Shown here in pieces: positions 62,016 to 64,000 of a stretch of 64,000 bases of DNA (position 1 is its first letter; the number at the start of each line of letters is the position of its first letter). A program made the position numbers and the translations under genes. Below the pieces are notes generated by a model. That model searched no databases. It was not told where the DNA came from and was given only the letters and a program-made list of their open reading frames with translations. The stretch covers positions 161,041-225,040 of the forward strand of contig JAYOEY010000005.1 of the NCBI GenBank assembly GCA_038116945.1. The letters are read 5' to 3'. Source of the stretch: JAYOEY01 sp038116945. GTDB lineage: Bacteria > Pseudomonadota > Alphaproteobacteria > MPNO01 > UBA2964.

Positions 62016-63021
62016 GCCACTGCGCGATGTCGTCGAGCCAGCCTCCGGGCGGCAGCAGCGACAGCACCCAGCCGATGTCCAGCGTCAGCGCCAGAGAGCC
62101 AAGGGCGGTGATGGCGATCCCCACGATTACCCAGACGCCAAAGATTTCGTAATCCCGGTTGATGAGGCCGCTGAACAGATAGCGGAAGACCATTGTGCTC
62201 ACCATGATCGACGAGACCACGGTGACCGGCGCCAGCGCCAGCGCCATGTAGCGGAGCATCTGGGATATGCCGGTAAACATTCCCGACGCCGCGAACCATC
62301 TCGCCGAGTCGCCGCGGATCGTAAAGATGGTCCGCCGCGTCGAGCGGTTGAGAAAGGCGGGCAACAGCAGAAGCGTCGCTGCGATGTAGGACCAGACGCC
62401 CCCGGCGATGGCCGTGGGGATGTCGGCGCCTTCCAGCGCGGCGCGGACGAACAGCGGGCTTACCCCGTACCCCGCCGCCGACAGCACGGCGAAGAAATAG
62501 CCTTCGAGATAGCGCGGGGTGAACTTCTTTTCGGCGGTCGGTGACGCGGTCGCGGGCGACGCCGCCGATTTTCGTTTCTCGATGCGTTGAGAGGCGACCT
62601 GGCCCGACAGCATGACGACCGGGCCGGAAATTACCAGCACGACGCCCAGCGCGCGCAGCGGCGTCAGATATTCACCGAGCAGCCACAGCGCGAGCGCCAG
62701 CGCAATCGGCAGGCTGAGCCGCTGGACGGGCGCGGCAAGGTTGGAGCCTAGCAGGCGAACCGACCGGTAGGAGCAGTACCGCGCCAGCGCGAAGTGAGAA
62801 ATGCCGGCAGCCGCCAGCGACAGGATCTGCCAGAGCGAGAAACCGAAGAGCGCATTCCATGCGCCGGTGACCAGCGTCCCCGCAAGAAACAGCGGCACTC
62901 CGATCGGCACCGTGATCGCGATGCCCTGAAGCACGGTGCCCTGTATGACCCCGCGTCGTGCGCTGACATTGCTGAACGCAAACGTCGCCGCCGCCAGCAG
63001 CGCGAGCCAGCCCCCCAGCAT
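61999..63021 (-). CDS. EamA/DMT family transporter
   Basis: A 340-residue protein with ten membrane segments in two EamA repeats separated by a charged linker (about residues 145-165, including QRIEKRKS and TAEKKFTP). Seen: LAAATFAFSNVSARRGVI, LLGSNLAAPVQRLSLPIA at the end of repeat 1, and LAPVTVVSSIMVSTMVFRYLF at the end of repeat 2, as in the drug/metabolite superfamily. It probably exports a metabolite. It is divergent from the NTF2-like gene at 63300. Confidence 0.86.
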   Translation of the reverse strand: MLGGWLALLAAATFAFSNVSARRGVIQGTVLQGIAITVPIGVPLFLAGTLVTGAWNALFGFSLWQILSLAAAGISHFALARYCSYRSVRLLGSNLAAPVQRLSLPIALALALWLLGEYLTPLRALGVVLVISGPVVMLSGQVASQRIEKRKSAASPATASPTAEKKFTPRYLEGYFFAVLSAAGYGVSPLFVRAALEGADIPTAIAGGVWSYIAATLLLLPAFLNRSTRRTIFTIRGDSARWFAASGMFTGISQMLRYMALALAPVTVVSSIMVSTMVFRYLFSGLINRDYEIFGVWVIVGIAITALGSLALTLDIGWVLSLLPPGGWLDDIAQWRWPAG

Positions 63022-63169
63022 TCCGAAAACTCCTCTGAAACCGGAAGCTCATAATTGGCGGGAAGGCGACTCAGGGCAAGGCGGCGCTGGCGGGGTCGCC
63101 TTCTGTGTCATGAATTCGGTCCGTGTTCCAAACGCGGACTGCGGCGTATGACCGGGGTTTTTCCCCTTC

Positions 63170-63199
63170 TTGACCCTGATCCGACATCCTGCCTTTAGT
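63170..63199 (+). promoter_or_regulatory. Candidate sigma-70 promoter for the NTF2-like gene
   Basis: TTGACC (63170-63175), 18-base spacer, TTTAGT (63194-63199). It lies about 100 bases before the ATG at 63300. Modest match to consensus. Confidence 0.35.
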
Positions 63200-63299
63200 G
63201 GACGCGGTTCTTGCCCGTCCATAAAATCTGGTCCGCCGGTTGGACCTAAGCGGGACCGCCCGACCATACAAAGCCGACCATATAGGAGAAGACAGTCCA

Positions 63300-63923
63300 A
63301 TGCCGCGTGCAAGTGCCGAAAAGAGAACCGAGGCCCTGCTCGACAGAGCCGAAATCTTCTATCTCGTTCGCTTCGAAAGCCTGTGCCGCGACATCGGCGA
63401 CTGGGACGGTCTGGTCGGCTCCTACGTGCCCGGATCGCCCGTGCGCACCACATGGTTCGACGGCGCCATTGAGGCATTCGCCGCCGCCCTGAAGGCGAAG
63501 ACGGCCGCAGGCAATGTGACCCGGCATCGGGTTTTCCCGGCGAAGCTCCACCAGAGGGGCGGGCGCGCCATCTGCGAAAGCCCGGCGAACATTTCCGAGC
63601 GCCTGATACTGGACGGCGTCGAACTGGACGTCATGGCCCATGTCAGGTTCCATTCGCGGCTGGTGCTCACCGAAATCGGGTGGCGTCTCAATTCCTTCGA
63701 GGCCATATACGAAAGCGACAGCATGCGGCCGGTCAATCCGGCCGATACCCTGCCCATCGACTGGAACCCGGATATCGCGATGCGCCCGTCCTACCGCTTT
63801 TTCGGTTTCTGCGACGCCAGCCGCAACTATGACGTCAGCCAGGACCTGCTGGGCGACGACCGCCCCGATATGCTGGAGGCTTTCTACCTTGCCGAACGAA
63901 ACTGGGTCGCTACGGGAGAATAG
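63300..63923 (+). CDS. NTF2-like (SnoaL-type) fold protein
   Basis: A 207-residue protein; TAGGAGAA precedes the ATG at 63300 (frame open to 63240). Seen: EALLDRAEIFYLVRFESLCRD and DWDGLVGSYVPGSPVRTTWFDG at the N-terminus, HRVFPAKLHQRGGRAICES and GVELDVMAHVRFHSRLV, the pattern of an NTF2-like cone with a SnoaL-type pocket. A longer C-terminal tail (about 150-207) is unusual. Such proteins are isomerases, dehydratases or oxygenase beta subunits; activity here is open. Confidence 0.72.
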   Translation: MPRASAEKRTEALLDRAEIFYLVRFESLCRDIGDWDGLVGSYVPGSPVRTTWFDGAIEAFAAALKAKTAAGNVTRHRVFPAKLHQRGGRAICESPANISERLILDGVELDVMAHVRFHSRLVLTEIGWRLNSFEAIYESDSMRPVNPADTLPIDWNPDIAMRPSYRFFGFCDASRNYDVSQDLLGDDRPDMLEAFYLAERNWVATGE

Positions 63924-64000
63924 AACCCGCGCTCAACTTCCTCATTGAACCGCCCCGGGATTGCCGGAGGCTCCAACTTTTGAGAAGAAGGAGCCCTTAT

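Overview
The window reads as chromosome of a GC-rich alphaproteobacterium. Three things point there: an EipA/DUF1134 envelope protein, a PleC/DivJ-like sensor kinase and a zinc-ribbon DinB, and the block DUF2007 - tRNA methyltransferase - S49 peptidase - glyQ - glyS. Gene density is high, with many 4-base ATGA stop/start overlaps. I see no phage, insertion sequence, CRISPR array or rRNA. One tRNA, Pro(CGG), lies at 48625-48701. I could not assign a genus.

Layout. 1-3.7 kb: the end of an ABC ATPase gene, an MFS carrier, pyrB and a hydrolase. 3.7-9.3 kb (minus strand): a catabolic cluster with a TctC-type binding protein, a Rid protein, two VOC proteins, a beta-hydroxyacid dehydrogenase, a TauD dioxygenase and an amidohydrolase. 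9.4-13.5 kb: two more MFS carriers of the same subfamily, a glycosyltransferase, a TerB-like protein and a YbaN protein. 13.5-19.6 kb: a GMC oxidoreductase, a UbiD decarboxylase, a sensor kinase and apt. 19.8-24.9 kb: a TAXI-TRAP transporter, an FGE-fold protein and an unknown protein. 24.9-29.6 kb: cytochrome c, EipA, DinB, a LigI-like lactonase and an EEP-family protein. 29.6-35.0 kb (minus): dctQ-dctM-dctP, GMC oxidoreductase and hydrolase in one apparent operon. 35.0-38.3 kb: a Rieske oxygenase coupled to a glutamine-synthetase-like ligase, then a YqaA protein. 38.3-42.7 kb (minus): a lone molybdenum-hydroxylase large subunit, a hydrolase and a flavin monooxygenase. 43.5-47.6 kb: gloA, a second UbiD, a TauD dioxygenase and an orphan TRAP binding protein behind an attenuator-like leader. 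47.7-54.9 kb: YeeE/YedE pair, tRNA-Pro, MarC, CDF, MscS, ZntB, an SDR and polyprenyl synthase. 55.0-60.1 kb: the conserved housekeeping block. 60.2-64 kb: an amidohydrolase, a third TauD dioxygenase, an EamA exporter and an NTF2-like protein.

Taken together, most of the window is uptake (TRAP, TTT, MFS) plus oxidation and decarboxylation of small organic acids, aromatics or amines, interleaved with housekeeping genes. No recognisable DNA-binding transcription factor is present, although there are at least six catabolic clusters. The most unusual points are the Rieske oxygenase plus glutamine-synthetase-like pair, the terminator-like leader of the orphan TRAP binding protein, the molybdenum large subunit without partner subunits, and an SDR lacking its catalytic Ser and Tyr.
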